Below, one piece after another: positions 9,632 to 19,829 of a DNA stretch of 64,000 bases. The DNA is from Desulfovibrio sp. Huiquan2017 (GTDB lineage: Bacteria; Desulfobacterota; Desulfovibrionia; Desulfovibrionales; Desulfovibrionaceae). Each line of letters starts with the position of its first letter. Position 1 is the stretch's first letter. The stretch is from NCBI RefSeq assembly GCF_017351175.1, contig NZ_JAFMPN010000013.1, forward strand, positions 1 through 64,000, given 5' to 3'. Both the position numbers and the translations under genes were made by a program. The notes below the pieces were generated by a model. The model had not been told where the DNA came from. It saw only the letters and a program-made list of their open reading frames with translations, and did no database searches.

Positions 9632-10759
9632 CTATTCGCCGATGGTTTCCCGGATTTGGATGGGCTCCGTGATGTCGAGGAATTCATCGCAGTGCTTCTG
9701 GATGAATGCGACGGTCTTCGGGGTCAGTATTTCGCCGCTGGACAAGAGCTTCCGTCGACGGCCGTCCACTTCCCCGTAGACGTCCTCGGCCACGACCATG
9801 CCCGGAGCGAGCCCCAGGGGATAAATGGCTCGTTGCACGATCTCGCCCGTATCGCCCACGATGGCCTTGAACTCCTCGAGCAGGCGTTTGTCGTAGAACT
9901 TGGCCCGCTGCTTGAGGATGAAGATCGTCTCGCCGATGCTTTTGCCGTTCTGGACGAGGTAATGGTAGTCCAGGACCAGGCGGATCATCCGCGCAGTCGG
10001 GGGGATTTGGTCGCCCCGGACGTCGTCCTTGGGGTAGCCGCTGCCGTCGTAGCGTTTCTGGATGTAGTGCAGGCAGTGCGCCAGATCGCTGGTCCGTTCG
10101 TCCCCCTCCAGCAGGAGCACGGCCCGCTCCACATGCTCGAAGATTGCTTTTTGGGTCTCGGCGCTGGTGTCGCAGCCGCTCATGACCGACGAGAGCTTTT
10201 CGCCGTCGAGGCTGGACAGGATCAGCAGATAGGCGTTGAAGAATTCCTGGATGCGTTCCGCGTCGCAGCCCACGTTGGTCGCCAGGGCCATGAGCAGGGG
10301 CCGGACGCGCTCGTGGCAGATGTATACGCAGGGGATGTAGTTGCTGGTGAATTCGACAAGGGAATGGAGGATGGCCTTTCCCTTGCCCACCCGGGCCGAA
10401 TGGCCCAGCACTTCCTTGAAGTCGTCCACGACCTGCTTCAGCCGCTTCTTGGAACAGGGACTGAATATTGTGGTGTGCGCAGGTATGGAAACGCCGCGAA
10501 GCCGGGCTTCGTTTTCAAGGGAGGGCAGCAACAGGATGGTCAGTGCGCCGGGCCAGGTGAGGCGGATCAGGGCCATGTTTTTGCGGATCTCCGGCGCGGG
10601 ACCGTTTCCCACATAGATGACGATGTTCGGCTTGCCGCCACATCCCATCTCCTCAAGGTCTTCGACCGGGATGCTTTGGACGCTGAACTCTTCGCGGAAG
10701 AGCGTTTCGATGGCGTTATGAAACTTTTTGGTCTCGTCGATGACAAGCATTTGCAGCAT
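9632..10759 (-). CDS. degenerate HD-GYP-like signalling protein
   Basis: Protein of 375 residues, first gene of a two-gene operon with the HD-GYP protein at 8382. The first ~110 residues read like a receiver-type alpha/beta domain (LQMLVIDETKKFHNAIETLF) without an obvious phospho-acceptor aspartate. The second half resembles HD-GYP and keeps RYDGSGYPKDDVRGDQIP, but where the HD dyad should be it reads LAHCLHYIQ and the preceding metal-binding histidines are missing. It is therefore likely catalytically inactive, perhaps a c-di-GMP sensor or a partner of its neighbour. Family resemblance is moderate; the functional inference is mine. Confidence 0.7.
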   Translation of the reverse strand: MLQMLVIDETKKFHNAIETLFREEFSVQSIPVEDLEEMGCGGKPNIVIYVGNGPAPEIRKNMALIRLTWPGALTILLLPSLENEARLRGVSIPAHTTIFSPCSKKRLKQVVDDFKEVLGHSARVGKGKAILHSLVEFTSNYIPCVYICHERVRPLLMALATNVGCDAERIQEFFNAYLLILSSLDGEKLSSVMSGCDTSAETQKAIFEHVERAVLLLEGDERTSDLAHCLHYIQKRYDGSGYPKDDVRGDQIPPTARMIRLVLDYHYLVQNGKSIGETIFILKQRAKFYDKRLLEEFKAIVGDTGEIVQRAIYPLGLAPGMVVAEDVYGEVDGRRRKLLSSGEILTPKTVAFIQKHCDEFLDITEPIQIRETIGE

Positions 10760-11052
10760 GGCGTGTTCCCCCGTGCATTCCGCATCCGTTCCGAAAACGG
10801 TTCCACCGGGAAGAGCCGATGCCCCGGCCAGGACAGGGGCCTCGGGCGGTGTCGGTCGTATGTTCGATGCCGTGAGCGGGATTTGACGGTTAGTTCCTGT
10901 TCCTTGTTCGTATAATGCCTTGCATCTCTGCGAAATTATTTGGCAACCTGTTGCAATGGTTAATATTTTTACCTTCTATATAGTATGATTCGAAGTTAAT
11001 CGTGTCAATGATTATCGGCGAAAACATACTGTCTTCTGATTGCCCCGGGAGA

Positions 11053-11230
11053 TCACGCGACCGCGGCCGATGGCTTCTTGTCGAGTTCCACGAGGAAGTA
11101 GGCGGCCAGGTCGCAGCCCGCGATCCTGGATCATTGCGCGAGGTCCAGGGGGGAGCGGCTGGTGGACCATGAGTCGGGCCGATTTCGCGCCTTTCAGGTG
11201 GTGCCATTGCTTTTTTCGTATTGATTCCAT
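11053..11230 (-). pseudogene. possible broken small gene
   Basis: A minus-strand frame opens at ATG 11230 with MESIRKKQWHHLKGAKSARL. About 30 codons later a coding-like stretch continues only in the next frame (GCDLAAYFLVELDKKPSAAV), ending at a TGA at 11053, with one stop codon just before it. This looks like a small protein gene with a frameshift plus nonsense mutation, but I recognise no family. The rest of the 10760-11348 gap is AT-rich and shows nothing convincing. Confidence 0.25.
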
Positions 11231-11348
11231 GGAAGGTGTCTCCGTGTCGGCAAGGTTTACTCTCATGGTACAGCCTGGAGCAAAGGGCGGCTCGCGTCAA
11301 GGCGTTGTGTCCGCTCGTTTTCGCCGCACGGATACGGCTTGACTTTGG

Positions 11349-11370
11349 TTAGTGAATGGTCGTTAACTAA
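11349..11370. promoter_or_regulatory. candidate TetR operator
   Basis: Imperfect 22-base palindrome with half-sites TTAGT and ACTAA, ending 4 bases before the ATG of the TetR-type gene at 11375. Its size and position fit autoregulation of the efflux operon that follows. Inference from symmetry only. Confidence 0.4.
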
Positions 11371-11374
11371 AGAC

Positions 11375-12025
11375 ATGAGAGAGCGTCTCGACAGTGATGT
11401 CCGCAAGGGACAGATCGCGGATGTGGCCCTGGAATTGGTGGTGTCCGAGGGGATTTCGGGCCTGACGGTCAAGAATATCGCCCGGCAGGTGGGGGTCACG
11501 CCCCCGGCCCTGTACCGGCATTATGCGGGCAAGACCGAAATCCTGGCCGCCGTGGTGGACTACATCACCGGCGTGTACACCGAGAGCCGGAAGCGGGTGC
11601 TCCGGAAGACGGCCGGGCCGGTGACCCTGCTGCGCGAGCTGTTTTTCTCCCAGGTGCGTCTGTTCGAGCGCTATCCGGCCGTGCCGGTGTTCTTTTATTC
11701 GGATTTGCTCTGGCGCGAGGAGCCCTCTCTGGGGGCGCTGCTCAACCGCCACCTGGAGGAGTTCGCGGCCGAGGTGGCCGAGGTCATCCGCCAGGGCCAG
11801 GGCCTGGGGCGCATCCGGACCGACGAGACGCCCGAGCGGCTGTTCATCGCCTTTCTCGGGTTGTTTTCTTCCATGGGGATTCTGGCCGGGCGCGGACTGT
11901 GCCGCGTGGACATGGCCGTCCAGCCCGAGATCAACTGGAAAATTTTCGAAAACTACATCACCACTGCGGATGCCTCCTCGGGACGGGCGGGCATGGAGCG
12001 CGGCGATTGCGAGGTGGTCCCATGA
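11375..12025 (+). CDS. TetR/AcrR-family repressor of the efflux operon
   Basis: Protein of 216 residues. The N-terminal 50 residues form the TetR helix-turn-helix (ISGLTVKNIARQVGVTPPAL followed by YRHYAGKTEIL). The C-terminal part is an all-helical ligand domain. It overlaps the following HlyD gene by 4 bases (ATGA), so it is the first gene of a four-gene transport operon and probably represses it until an exported compound binds. An imperfect palindrome sits just upstream. I chose the ATG at 11375 because the TTG at 11339 would place the operator inside the gene. Confidence 0.85.
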   Translation: MRERLDSDVRKGQIADVALELVVSEGISGLTVKNIARQVGVTPPALYRHYAGKTEILAAVVDYITGVYTESRKRVLRKTAGPVTLLRELFFSQVRLFERYPAVPVFFYSDLLWREEPSLGALLNRHLEEFAAEVAEVIRQGQGLGRIRTDETPERLFIAFLGLFSSMGILAGRGLCRVDMAVQPEINWKIFENYITTADASSGRAGMERGDCEVVP

Positions 12026-13098
12026 AGCGCAAGTTCGGCCCGTGGCTGACGGGCATCGTCATGCTGGTCCTTTTGGGTGGAGCCGGAGTCTGGTACTGGC
12101 TTGGCCGGGACGTGGTCGAGGAAGGATTCGCCGAGGGCAACGGACGCATCGAGGCCACGGAGATTGCCGTGGCCGCCAAGTGGGGCGGCAAGGTGGCCGA
12201 GGTCCTGGTGGACGAGGGCGATTACATGCAGGCGGGCGACGTGGTGGCCCGCATGGACATGCAGACCGAAAAGGCCCAAGTGGCCGAAGCCGAGGCTGAT
12301 CTGGCCAGGGCCGGGAGCGCCCTGGAGACGGCCAAGGCCCAAGTCTTTCAGCGTCGGGCCGAGGTGGCCTCGGCCCAGGCGGACCTGGCCCGCCAGCAGA
12401 GCCAGCTCGACGTGGCCCGCAAGAGCGACAAGCGCATCCAGACCCTGGTCAAGAGCGAGGTGGTATCCCAGCAGGACGCGGACAACAGCCATGGCGATCT
12501 TCGGACCGCCCAGGCGGCCTGGCGCGCGGCCCGCGCCCAGGTCAAGGCGGCCGAGGCCGGGGCCAGGGCCGCCCAGGCCCAGGTGGCCGAGGCCGAAGCC
12601 AACATCAACGCGGCCCAGGCCGTGGTCGATCGGCTGGAGCAGGTCCTTGCGGACGGCGTCCTGCGTGCGCCCAAGGCGGGCCGGGTCCAGTACCGCGTGG
12701 TCGAGTCCGGCGAGGTGGTCGCCGCGGGCGGCAAGGTGGTCAGCCTGGTGGATCTGGGCGATGTGTACATGACGTTCTTCCTGCCCGAAGTCGAGGCGGG
12801 GCGGACCGCCATGGGCGCCGAGGTACGCGTGATCCTTGATGCCGCGTCGCAGTATGTCATTCCGGCCAAGATTTCCTTCGTGGCCAGCGTGGCCCAGTTC
12901 ACGCCCAAGGCCGTGGAGACCAGCGACGAGCGCCAGAAGCTCATGTTCCGCATTAAGGCCCGCATCGAGCCCGAGCTGCTCCGGCGCTATGCCCGGTACG
13001 TCAAGACCGGGCTGCCCGGCGTGGCCTACGTGCGCCTGGATGCGGCCAAGGCGTGGCCCGACCGGCTGGCCGTGAGCCTCCCGGAGGAAGTCAAGTGA
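12022..13098 (+). CDS. HlyD-family membrane-fusion protein (YhiI-like)
   Basis: Protein of 358 residues. One N-terminal membrane anchor (residues 10-30, [20 protein letters not shown]) is followed by a lipoyl-like half ([20 protein letters not shown]), a long Ala/Gln/Glu-rich coiled-coil hairpin at about residues 85-215, the second lipoyl half and a beta-barrel domain. It should bridge the inner-membrane ABC transporter encoded next to an outer-membrane channel; no TolC-like gene is in the window. Overlaps both its upstream TetR gene (ATGA) and the downstream ATPase gene (GTGA). Confidence 0.88.
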   Translation: MKRKFGPWLTGIVMLVLLGGAGVWYWLGRDVVEEGFAEGNGRIEATEIAVAAKWGGKVAEVLVDEGDYMQAGDVVARMDMQTEKAQVAEAEADLARAGSALETAKAQVFQRRAEVASAQADLARQQSQLDVARKSDKRIQTLVKSEVVSQQDADNSHGDLRTAQAAWRAARAQVKAAEAGARAAQAQVAEAEANINAAQAVVDRLEQVLADGVLRAPKAGRVQYRVVESGEVVAAGGKVVSLVDLGDVYMTFFLPEVEAGRTAMGAEVRVILDAASQYVIPAKISFVASVAQFTPKAVETSDERQKLMFRIKARIEPELLRRYARYVKTGLPGVAYVRLDAAKAWPDRLAVSLPEEVK

Positions 13099-15860
13099 TC
13101 CCGGCGCCGAACGCCGAGGACCGGCGGACGGACCTCGTGGTCCGGCTGGCGGGCGTGACCCACCGTTACGGCGACACCCTGGCCGCCGCCGACGTCTCCT
13201 TGGAGTTGCCCGCCGGGAAGATGATCGGCTTCATCGGCCCGGACGGAGTGGGCAAGTCCACCTGGCTCGGGCTCATGGCCGGGGCGCGCAAGATCCAGGA
13301 CGGCGAGGTCACGGTCCTGGGCGGGGACATGCGCAACAGGCATCATCGCGAGCGGCTCTTCCCGCGCATCGCCTACATGCCCCAGGGGCTGGGCAAGAAT
13401 CTCTATCCGACCCTGTCCGTGCGCGAGAACATCGATTTTTTCGGCCGTCTGTTCGGCCAGTCCCGGGCCGAGCGCGACCGGCGCATTCGCGATTTGCTGC
13501 GCAGTACCGGCATGAGCGACTTTGCGGACCGCTCCGCCCGGAAGCTGTCCGGGGGCATGAAGCAGAAGCTCAGCCTGTGTTGCGCCCTGGTCCATGATCC
13601 GGACCTGCTTATCCTGGACGAACCCACCACCGGCGTGGACCCGCTTTCGCGCCGTCAGTTCTGGGAACTCATCGGACGCATCCGGGCCGGACGGCCGTCC
13701 ATGAGCGTGCTCATCGCCACCGCCTACATGGAGGAGGCCGAGCGTTTCGACTGGCTGGTGGCCGTGGACGACGGCAGGAAGCTGGCCGAGGGCGACCCGG
13801 CCGAATTGCGCAGGCGCACCGGGACCGAGACCCTGGAAGAGGCCTTCCTGGCCCTGTTGCCCGAGGAGCGCAAGCGCGGCCACCACGCGCTGACCATCCC
13901 GCCGCTGCACAAGGGCGAGACGGTTATCGAGGCCACGGGCCTGACCATGCGCTTCGGCAATTTTACCGCTGTGGACGATATCAACCTTTCCGTGGACCGA
14001 GGCGAGATATTCGGCTTCATCGGCTCCAACGGGTGCGGCAAGTCCACGACCATGAAAATGCTCACCGGCCTGCTCGAACCGACCCAGGGCGAGGCCCGGC
14101 TTTTGGGCCGCAAGCTGGACGCCCGGAACATGGCCACCCGGCGGCGCGTGGGCTATATGTCCCAGGCCTTTTCCCTGTATGGCGAGCTGACCGTGCGCCG
14201 CAACCTGGAGCTCCACGCACGGCTTTTTCATCTCTCTCCGGGCGAGGCCCGGGAACGCATCGCCGGACTCGGCGAGCGGTTCGACCTGGCGCGCTACGGC
14301 GACGACCGGCCCGACGACCTGCCCCTGGGCATCCGCCAGCGGCTGCAACTGGCCGTGGCCGTGCTGCACCGGCCGGACGTGCTCATCCTGGACGAGCCCA
14401 CCTCGGGCGTGGATCCCGTGGCCCGGGACGGCTTCTGGGAGCTGATCATCGACCTGTCGCGCCGGGACGGGGTGACCATCTTCATCTCCACCCATTTCAT
14501 GAACGAGGCCCAGCGTTGCGACCGGGTGGCCCTGATGCACGCGGGCCGCATCCTGGATACGGATACCCCCGAAGCCCTGCGGGAGAAGCGCGGGGCCGCG
14601 ACCCTGGAAGAGGCCTTCATCGCCTATCTGGAGGAGGCCTCGGGCGGGACCGGCAAGCACGATGAGCCCGAGGGGGTGTTCGCGGAGACGGCCGCCGAAG
14701 AAGAAGGCGCGACGGCAGGGCGGGAGGGCGTGTCCCACCCCCGGTTCAGCCTGTCCCGGCTGCTCAGCTTCTCCATCCGCGAATCCATGGAGCTCAAACG
14801 CGACCCCATCCGCCTGGGCATGGCCCTGTTCGGCACGCTCATCCTCATGCTGGTCATCGGCTACGGCATCAACCTGGATGTGGAGGACCTGACATTCTCC
14901 AGCCTGGATCAGGATCAGACCACGGCCAGCCGGAATTATATTCTGGAATACGAGGGGTCGCGCTATTTCTCGGTCCGGCCGCCGGTGCAGAGCCCGGCCG
15001 GGATGGACAAGCGCATGGTCGCGGGCGAATTGTCCGTGGTCATTCAGATCCCGCCCAACTTCGGCCGAGACCTGGACCGGGGCGATGTGCCCGAGGTGGG
15101 GGCGTGGATCGACGGAGCCATGCCCAGCCGGGCCGAGATCGCCCGGGGGTACGTCCAGGGAGTGCATGCCCAGGCGCTGTCCCGGCTGGCTTCCAGAACG
15201 GGCAGGGGCGCCGCCCTTTACAACATGCAGGTGCGCTATCGCTACAATCCGGAAATGAAGAGCATCGTCGCCATGGTCCCCAACGTCATCCCCCTGCTTC
15301 TGGTCTTCATCCCGTCCATGCTCACCGCGTTGGGCGTGGTCCGCGAAAAGGAGATGGGCTCCATTCTCAACGTCTATACCACGCCGGTGACCAAGTTCGA
15401 ATTTTTGGTGGGCAAGCAGTTGCCCTACATCGCCCTCTCGATGGTCAATTTCGTGTTCCTGTTTCTTCTGGCCGTGCTCCTGTTCCGGGTGCCGTTCACG
15501 GGCAGCCTGGCCACGGTGGCGCTGGGCGCGCTGGTCTATGTGGTGGCCACCACCGGCCTGGGGCTGTTGGCCTCCACCCTGACCTCCAGCCAGGTGGCGG
15601 CCATCGCGGGCACGGCCATCTTCACCCTGCTCCCGGCCATTCAATTCTCCGGGCTCCTCGACCCGGTCTCCACCCTGGAGGGCCTGGGGCGAGTGATCGG
15701 GTCCGTGTACCCGACCACCTACTACCTGCTCATCAGCGGGGGGACCTTTTCCAAGGGGTTGGGGCTGGCCGATCTGGCCGGGTCCTTCTGGCCGCTCCTG
15801 GCGGCCATCCCCGTAACCACGATCCTGAGCGTGCTCATCCTCAGGAAACAGGAGGTCTAG
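13095..15860 (+). CDS. rbbA: double ABC ATPase fused to ABC-2 permease (RbbA-like)
   Basis: Protein of 921 residues, close to the 911 of E. coli RbbA. Two ATPase domains come first. Domain 1 has Walker [10 protein letters not shown] near residue 48, signature LSGGMKQK and Walker [14 protein letters not shown]. Domain 2 has Walker [10 protein letters not shown] near residue 315 and a weaker signature LPLGIRQR, suggesting functional asymmetry. From about residue 560 an ABC-2 permease domain with six membrane segments and a large periplasmic loop follows. With the neighbouring HlyD and permease genes it matches the yhiI-rbbA-yhhJ arrangement, an exporter of unknown substrate. The GTG start at 13095 has GGAGGAAG 4 bases upstream. 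Confidence 0.87.
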   Translation: MIPAPNAEDRRTDLVVRLAGVTHRYGDTLAAADVSLELPAGKMIGFIGPDGVGKSTWLGLMAGARKIQDGEVTVLGGDMRNRHHRERLFPRIAYMPQGLGKNLYPTLSVRENIDFFGRLFGQSRAERDRRIRDLLRSTGMSDFADRSARKLSGGMKQKLSLCCALVHDPDLLILDEPTTGVDPLSRRQFWELIGRIRAGRPSMSVLIATAYMEEAERFDWLVAVDDGRKLAEGDPAELRRRTGTETLEEAFLALLPEERKRGHHALTIPPLHKGETVIEATGLTMRFGNFTAVDDINLSVDRGEIFGFIGSNGCGKSTTMKMLTGLLEPTQGEARLLGRKLDARNMATRRRVGYMSQAFSLYGELTVRRNLELHARLFHLSPGEARERIAGLGERFDLARYGDDRPDDLPLGIRQRLQLAVAVLHRPDVLILDEPTSGVDPVARDGFWELIIDLSRRDGVTIFISTHFMNEAQRCDRVALMHAGRILDTDTPEALREKRGAATLEEAFIAYLEEASGGTGKHDEPEGVFAETAAEEEGATAGREGVSHPRFSLSRLLSFSIRESMELKRDPIRLGMALFGTLILMLVIGYGINLDVEDLTFSSLDQDQTTASRNYILEYEGSRYFSVRPPVQSPAGMDKRMVAGELSVVIQIPPNFGRDLDRGDVPEVGAWIDGAMPSRAEIARGYVQGVHAQALSRLASRTGRGAALYNMQVRYRYNPEMKSIVAMVPNVIPLLLVFIPSMLTALGVVREKEMGSILNVYTTPVTKFEFLVGKQLPYIALSMVNFVFLFLLAVLLFRVPFTGSLATVALGALVYVVATTGLGLLASTLTSSQVAAIAGTAIFTLLPAIQFSGLLDPVSTLEGLGRVIGSVYPTTYYLLISGGTFSKGLGLADLAGSFWPLLAAIPVTTILSVLILRKQEV

Positions 15861-15861
15861 G

Positions 15862-17001
15862 ATGCGGAGCGCGTTTCTCGGCAGCCTGTCCAACATCCTG
15901 GCTCTGGGGGTCAAGGAGTTCCGCAGCCTGCTCTACGACAAGGCCATGCTCTTCCTGATCCTGTTCATGTTCACGGGCACGGTCTACGCCGACGCCCGGG
16001 CCAAGCCCGAATCCCTGAACCGGGCCTCGGTGGCCGTGGTGGACGAGGACCGGTCCCAACTTTCCAGCCGGATCGTCGCGGCCCTGCACCCGCCGCAGTT
16101 CATGCCGCCGGAATTCATCGACCTGGCCGAAATGGACAAGGGCATGGACTCAGGGAAGTACACCTTCGTCCTGGACATCCCGCCCGACTTCCAGCGCGAC
16201 GTCGTGGCCGGGCGCACCCCGGACCTGCAACTCAACGTGGATGCGACGCGGCTGTCCCAGGCCCAGACCGGGACCAGCTACCTCCAGCACATCGTGGACG
16301 GCGAAATCCGCGCCTACGAGCAGCGCTACCAGTCCGCAGCGGCCGCGCCGATCGACCTGAACATCCGGGTCTTCTTCAACCCCAATGTCAGCCAGTTCTG
16401 GTTCGCGGCCATCAACTCCATCGTCAACAACATCACCATTCTCGGCATCCTGCTCACCGGGGCGGCGCTCATCCGCGAGAATGAGCACGGGACCATCGAA
16501 CACCTTCTGGTCATGCCCGTGACCCCGCTGGAGATCATGATCTCCAAGGTCTGGTCCATGGGGCTGGTGGTGCTGGTGGTCTCGTCCCTGTCCTTGCACG
16601 TCATGGTCCAGGGGGTGCTGGGCGTGACCCTGAACGGTTCGACCCTGCTGTTCGCCTGTTGCTCCCTGCTCTACCTGTTCGCGGCGGCCTCGGTGGGCAT
16701 CTACATGGCCACCCTGGCCCGGACCATGCCCCAGTTCGGCCTGCTGGCCATCCTGGTCCTGTTGCCCCTGGAAATCCTGTCCGGCGGCACCACCCCGCGC
16801 GAGAGCATGCCCCAAGCCATCCAATGGATCATGTCCCTGGCCCCGACCACCCATTACGTGTCCCTGGCCCAGGCCATCCTTTTCCGGGGCGCGGGCCCCT
16901 CGGTCATCTGGCCAGATTTTCTGGGCATGGCCACCATCGGCGGCGTTTTCTTCTGGTTCGCCCACCACAGGTTGCGCCGGATGATCAGCTCTCTGCACTA
17001 A
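15862..17001 (+). CDS. ABC-2 type permease (YhhJ-like)
   Basis: Protein of 379 residues with an N-terminal membrane segment, a periplasmic domain at about residues 45-175 and a C-terminal block of five membrane segments. It shows the ABC-2 motif region ENEHGTIEHLLVMPVTPLEI and the late PLEILSGGTTPRESMPQ loop. It should pair with the permease half of the RbbA-like protein to form the export channel. The ATG follows AGGAGGTCTAGG with one base between genes. Its last 17 bases overlap the convergent LysR gene. Confidence 0.87.
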   Translation: MRSAFLGSLSNILALGVKEFRSLLYDKAMLFLILFMFTGTVYADARAKPESLNRASVAVVDEDRSQLSSRIVAALHPPQFMPPEFIDLAEMDKGMDSGKYTFVLDIPPDFQRDVVAGRTPDLQLNVDATRLSQAQTGTSYLQHIVDGEIRAYEQRYQSAAAAPIDLNIRVFFNPNVSQFWFAAINSIVNNITILGILLTGAALIRENEHGTIEHLLVMPVTPLEIMISKVWSMGLVVLVVSSLSLHVMVQGVLGVTLNGSTLLFACCSLLYLFAAASVGIYMATLARTMPQFGLLAILVLLPLEILSGGTTPRESMPQAIQWIMSLAPTTHYVSLAQAILFRGAGPSVIWPDFLGMATIGGVFFWFAHHRLRRMISSLH

Positions 17002-17890
17002 CTTCGGTATCGGGACCATACAGGTCGCGGACCACGTCGAGCCAGGCCCGGGCCGCTGCGGACAGGTACCCGCCCCGGCGCCAGATCACGGCCATGTCCC
17101 AATCCGTGTTCGGCTCGTCCAGCCTGACGAGGCGCACGCCGGGACCGCGCCGTTGCTCGGCGATGAGCCGGGGCAGGAAGGCCACCCCCAGTCCGGCCTC
17201 GGCCAGTCGGCAGATGAAACCGATCTGGCTGCTTTTGGTGATGATGGCGGGTTCAAATCCCCGGCTGCGGCACGCCCCGAGAATGATCCGATTCAGGGCG
17301 AACCCGTCCTCGAACAGGATGAAGGGCTCGTCGCGCACCTGGTCCAGGGTGATGGCGTCGAGGGCCGCCTGGGCATGGTCGGGCGAGAGCAGGGCCACCA
17401 AGGGCTCCCGGCGCACGGGCAACCATTCGAAATCGTCGGGCACGGGCAACAGGGAGGCGGCCAGCTCCACGCCGCCGGCCCGCAAGACCCCCTCCAACTG
17501 GTCGCTTCCGTGCTCCACCAGCCGGATCTCCACCTTGGGATGCCGTCGGCGATATTCGGCGAAAACCGGCGCAAACAGGGCGCTGGCCCCGATCTGGGGC
17601 AGCCCGAGTAGAAGGGTGCCCCCGGCCAATCCGTGCAGCTCCTCCAGTTCGAGGAGCATGTCGCCGTGCTCGGCCAGCATTCTCAATCCCCGGCGATAGA
17701 CCACCTGTCCCGCATCGGTCAGGACCACGCCCCGCACGCTGCGGTCCAGGAGCGGCGCGTCCAGCTCGTTCTCCAATTGGCGCACGCCCTTGCTCACCGT
17801 CGATTGCGTGGCGAACAGCGCCTCGGCCGCCCGGGAGAATCCCTGGCGGCGGACCACTTCCACGAACATTTGAATTTTGCGAAATTCCAT
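16985..17890 (-). CDS. LysR-family regulator, likely of lrgAB
   Basis: Protein of 301 residues. The N-terminal helix-turn-helix reads RQGFSRAAEALFATQSTVSK, and the rest is a LysR substrate-binding fold with two lobes (GGTLLLGLPQIGASALFAPV). It is divergent from the LrgA-type gene with 88 bases between starts, the classical layout for a LysR protein controlling its neighbour; CidR plays that role for cidABC. Start placed at ATG 17890 (MEFRKIQMFV), the usual LysR opening; an upstream TTG frame is less likely. The 3' end overlaps the convergent permease gene by 17 bases. Confidence 0.88.
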   Translation of the reverse strand: MEFRKIQMFVEVVRRQGFSRAAEALFATQSTVSKGVRQLENELDAPLLDRSVRGVVLTDAGQVVYRRGLRMLAEHGDMLLELEELHGLAGGTLLLGLPQIGASALFAPVFAEYRRRHPKVEIRLVEHGSDQLEGVLRAGGVELAASLLPVPDDFEWLPVRREPLVALLSPDHAQAALDAITLDQVRDEPFILFEDGFALNRIILGACRSRGFEPAIITKSSQIGFICRLAEAGLGVAFLPRLIAEQRRGPGVRLVRLDEPNTDWDMAVIWRRGGYLSAAARAWLDVVRDLYGPDTEVSAES

Positions 17891-17978
17891 GGCTATTCCA
17901 ATATGGAATAATGTTGAGTTCCACAAGTCATTTGCTTCATTACTCGGACGGCCCTACCTTTCCGCAACGAGGTTCACC

Positions 17979-18395
17979 ATGAGTACACGCGCCATCGCGG
18001 TTTCGTTCCGCAGGAAATTTCACCATAGCAGCTTGGCCCAGATCGGCCTGCTGTTCGCCGTCTGGCTGGCCAGCGAGGGGCTGGTTCGGGGGCTGCATCT
18101 CCCCATCCCCTCGGGCATCGTCGGCATGTTCATCGTCTATGTCCTGTTGGCCCTGGGCAGGGTCAGCCCCCGGAGCCTGCGCCGGGGGTCCCGCTGGTAT
18201 CTCGGCGAGATGCTGCTTTTCTTCATCCCCGCCGTTCCCGCCGTCACGGCGCACCCGGAGTTCTTCGGCTGGCTCGGCCTCAAGGTCCTGGTCGTGATCT
18301 TTCTGGGCACCTTGTCCGTGATGAGCGTCACGGCCTTGACCGTGGACATCTTTTACCGTTGGAGGCTTCGTCATGATGGTTCCGTTTGCGAGTAG
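17979..18395 (+). CDS. lrgA: LrgA/CidA-family holin-like membrane protein
   Basis: Protein of 138 residues with four predicted membrane segments and the family signature LHLPIPSGIVGMFIVYVLL. LrgA/CidA proteins are small holin-like membrane proteins that act with LrgB/CidB in controlling murein hydrolase activity or in pyruvate and metabolite movement. Overlaps lrgB by 23 bases, so the two are co-translated. Start at the ATG at 17979 (ACGAGG upstream). Confidence 0.88.
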   Translation: MSTRAIAVSFRRKFHHSSLAQIGLLFAVWLASEGLVRGLHLPIPSGIVGMFIVYVLLALGRVSPRSLRRGSRWYLGEMLLFFIPAVPAVTAHPEFFGWLGLKVLVVIFLGTLSVMSVTALTVDIFYRWRLRHDGSVCE

Positions 18396-19077
18396 CGCCT
18401 GGGTCCAGATCGGCGGGTGGTCCCTGCTGACCATCGGTTTGTATCTGGTGGTCAAGCGCGTCTACAAGCGTTGGGGGCAGTGGTGGCAGATGCCCCTGGC
18501 CCTGACCCCGGCCCTGGTCATCGGCGTGGTCCTGTCCCTGCATGTCTCCTACGGCGAATACTACCGCTCCACGAGCTGGCTGGTCGTGCTTTTGGGCCCG
18601 GCTACCGTGGCCTTCGCCGTACCCATCTACGAGCAGCGGGCCCTGATCCGCCGCTATTGGCCCATTCTGGGCGCGGGCATGGTCGCGGGCACGGGCACGG
18701 CCATTCTGACCAGTTGGACCTTTGCCTCGCTCCTCGGCATCGACGGCCCCTTGCGGTTGAGCCTCCTGCCCCGGTCCATCAGCACCCCGTTCGCCATGGA
18801 CGTGTCCCGCGACATCGGCGGTACGGCCGATCTGACGGCGATTTTCGTGGTCATTACCGGTGTGCTCGGTTCCATTCTCGGCGGTTTTCTGGCCAAGCGC
18901 CTGCCGCTGCGCTCCCCCCTGTCGCGCGGCGCCATGCTCGGCGTGGCCGCCCATGCGGCGGGCACGGCCAAGGCCCACGAACTCGGGGCCGAGGAAGGTT
19001 CCGTGGCCGGACTGCTCATGATCCTGGTGGGCATGCTTAATGTCTTCGGCGCCACGGCGTTCGCGGCGTTGCGATAG
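18373..19077 (+). CDS. lrgB: LrgB/CidB-family membrane protein
   Basis: Protein of 234 residues with about seven membrane segments. The family motifs are clear: VAFAVPIYEQRALIRRYWP, the core LLPRSISTPFAMDVSRDIGG and the late SRGAMLGVAAHAAGTAKAHE. It is the partner of the LrgA-type protein. TTGGAGG lies 8 bases upstream of the ATG, inside lrgA. Regulation is probably by the divergent LysR protein. Confidence 0.9.
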   Translation: MMVPFASSAWVQIGGWSLLTIGLYLVVKRVYKRWGQWWQMPLALTPALVIGVVLSLHVSYGEYYRSTSWLVVLLGPATVAFAVPIYEQRALIRRYWPILGAGMVAGTGTAILTSWTFASLLGIDGPLRLSLLPRSISTPFAMDVSRDIGGTADLTAIFVVITGVLGSILGGFLAKRLPLRSPLSRGAMLGVAAHAAGTAKAHELGAEEGSVAGLLMILVGMLNVFGATAFAALR

Positions 19078-19302
19078 TGGACGGTCGGCCCTCCATCGCC
19101 CGCGCATGAGCCGATTGCCCGGAATATGTGATATTCCTGGCGGCCTCGGCAAAGCGTTTGTCGAGCTTTTGCGATTCCAAAATCCACTCAATCCCGTGCT
19201 CGCCAAACCGTGCCTTGCGCACGCGATCTGCCCTGTCCCCCAAAAAAGAACAATATCCAGTAGGCCTCACCCCACTGGCCCAGGCCCCGGCGGTTGACGG
19301 GC

Positions 19303-19333
19303 CACAAACCTCCGAGGGAGGGGCTGGTTTGTG
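19303..19333. terminator. hairpin between lrgB and lrp-type gene
   Basis: An 8-base stem (CACAAACC with GGTTTGTG) encloses a second possible stem CCTCC/GGAGG. It lies in the 287-base gap between the convergent lrgB and Lrp-type genes, which otherwise holds nothing recognisable. There is no T-run, so the assignment is weak. Confidence 0.35.
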
Positions 19334-19364
19334 ATGTCCGTTTCCGGTTGGATTTGGGAATCCG

Positions 19365-19829
19365 CTACGCCAAGGGCAGCCTGCTGGATGCTTTTATCTC
19401 CCGAAGCGAGATGTTGGAGCGTATGTTCACCACGCCGGGGATCTTTCGGAGTACCCCTTCGATAAAATCGCTGTAGTCGTCCAGGTCTTTGGCCACGACC
19501 TGAAGCAAAAAGTCGTCATCACCTGTGGTGTTGTGGCAGGAAAGGACATTTGAAGACGCCCTGATAATGTTCTCGAACACGGCTGTCGTTTCCTCTGAAT
19601 GCTGATTGCAACTCAGTTGGACGAAGGAAAGTACGCCAAACCCCAATGCCTTGCGATTCAGCATGGCCTGAAATCCCTTTATAACTCCGTCATCCAGGAG
19701 CCGTTTCAACCTGCGCCAGCAGGAGGCTTCGCTCATGGCGAGTTGTTCGGCCAGCTTGGCGTTGGCCATCCTGCCGTCCTCCTGCAACAGGCGCAAAACA
19801 CCAATATCCTTCTCGTCCAGTACCTTCAT
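19365..19829 (-). CDS. Lrp/AsnC-family transcriptional regulator
   Basis: Protein of 154 residues. The N-terminal winged helix reads DIGVLRLLQEDGRMANAKLA then EQLAMSEASCWRRLKRLLDD. The C-terminal RAM domain includes VLSCHNTTGDDDFLLQVVA, where the GDxD-type loop normally senses amino acids. Divergent from the zinc alcohol dehydrogenase gene with 168 bases between starts, so it probably controls that gene. Binding ligand not predictable. Confidence 0.9.
   Translation of the reverse strand: MKVLDEKDIGVLRLLQEDGRMANAKLAEQLAMSEASCWRRLKRLLDDGVIKGFQAMLNRKALGFGVLSFVQLSCNQHSEETTAVFENIIRASSNVLSCHNTTGDDDFLLQVVAKDLDDYSDFIEGVLRKIPGVVNIRSNISLREIKASSRLPLA

Noticed and set aside
13026-15914. Very long open frame on the minus strand opposite the RbbA-like gene
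   Set aside because: High GC at third positions removes stops from the opposite strand. The product is His/Gln/Gly/Arg-rich with no motif, while the plus strand has two ATPase domains.
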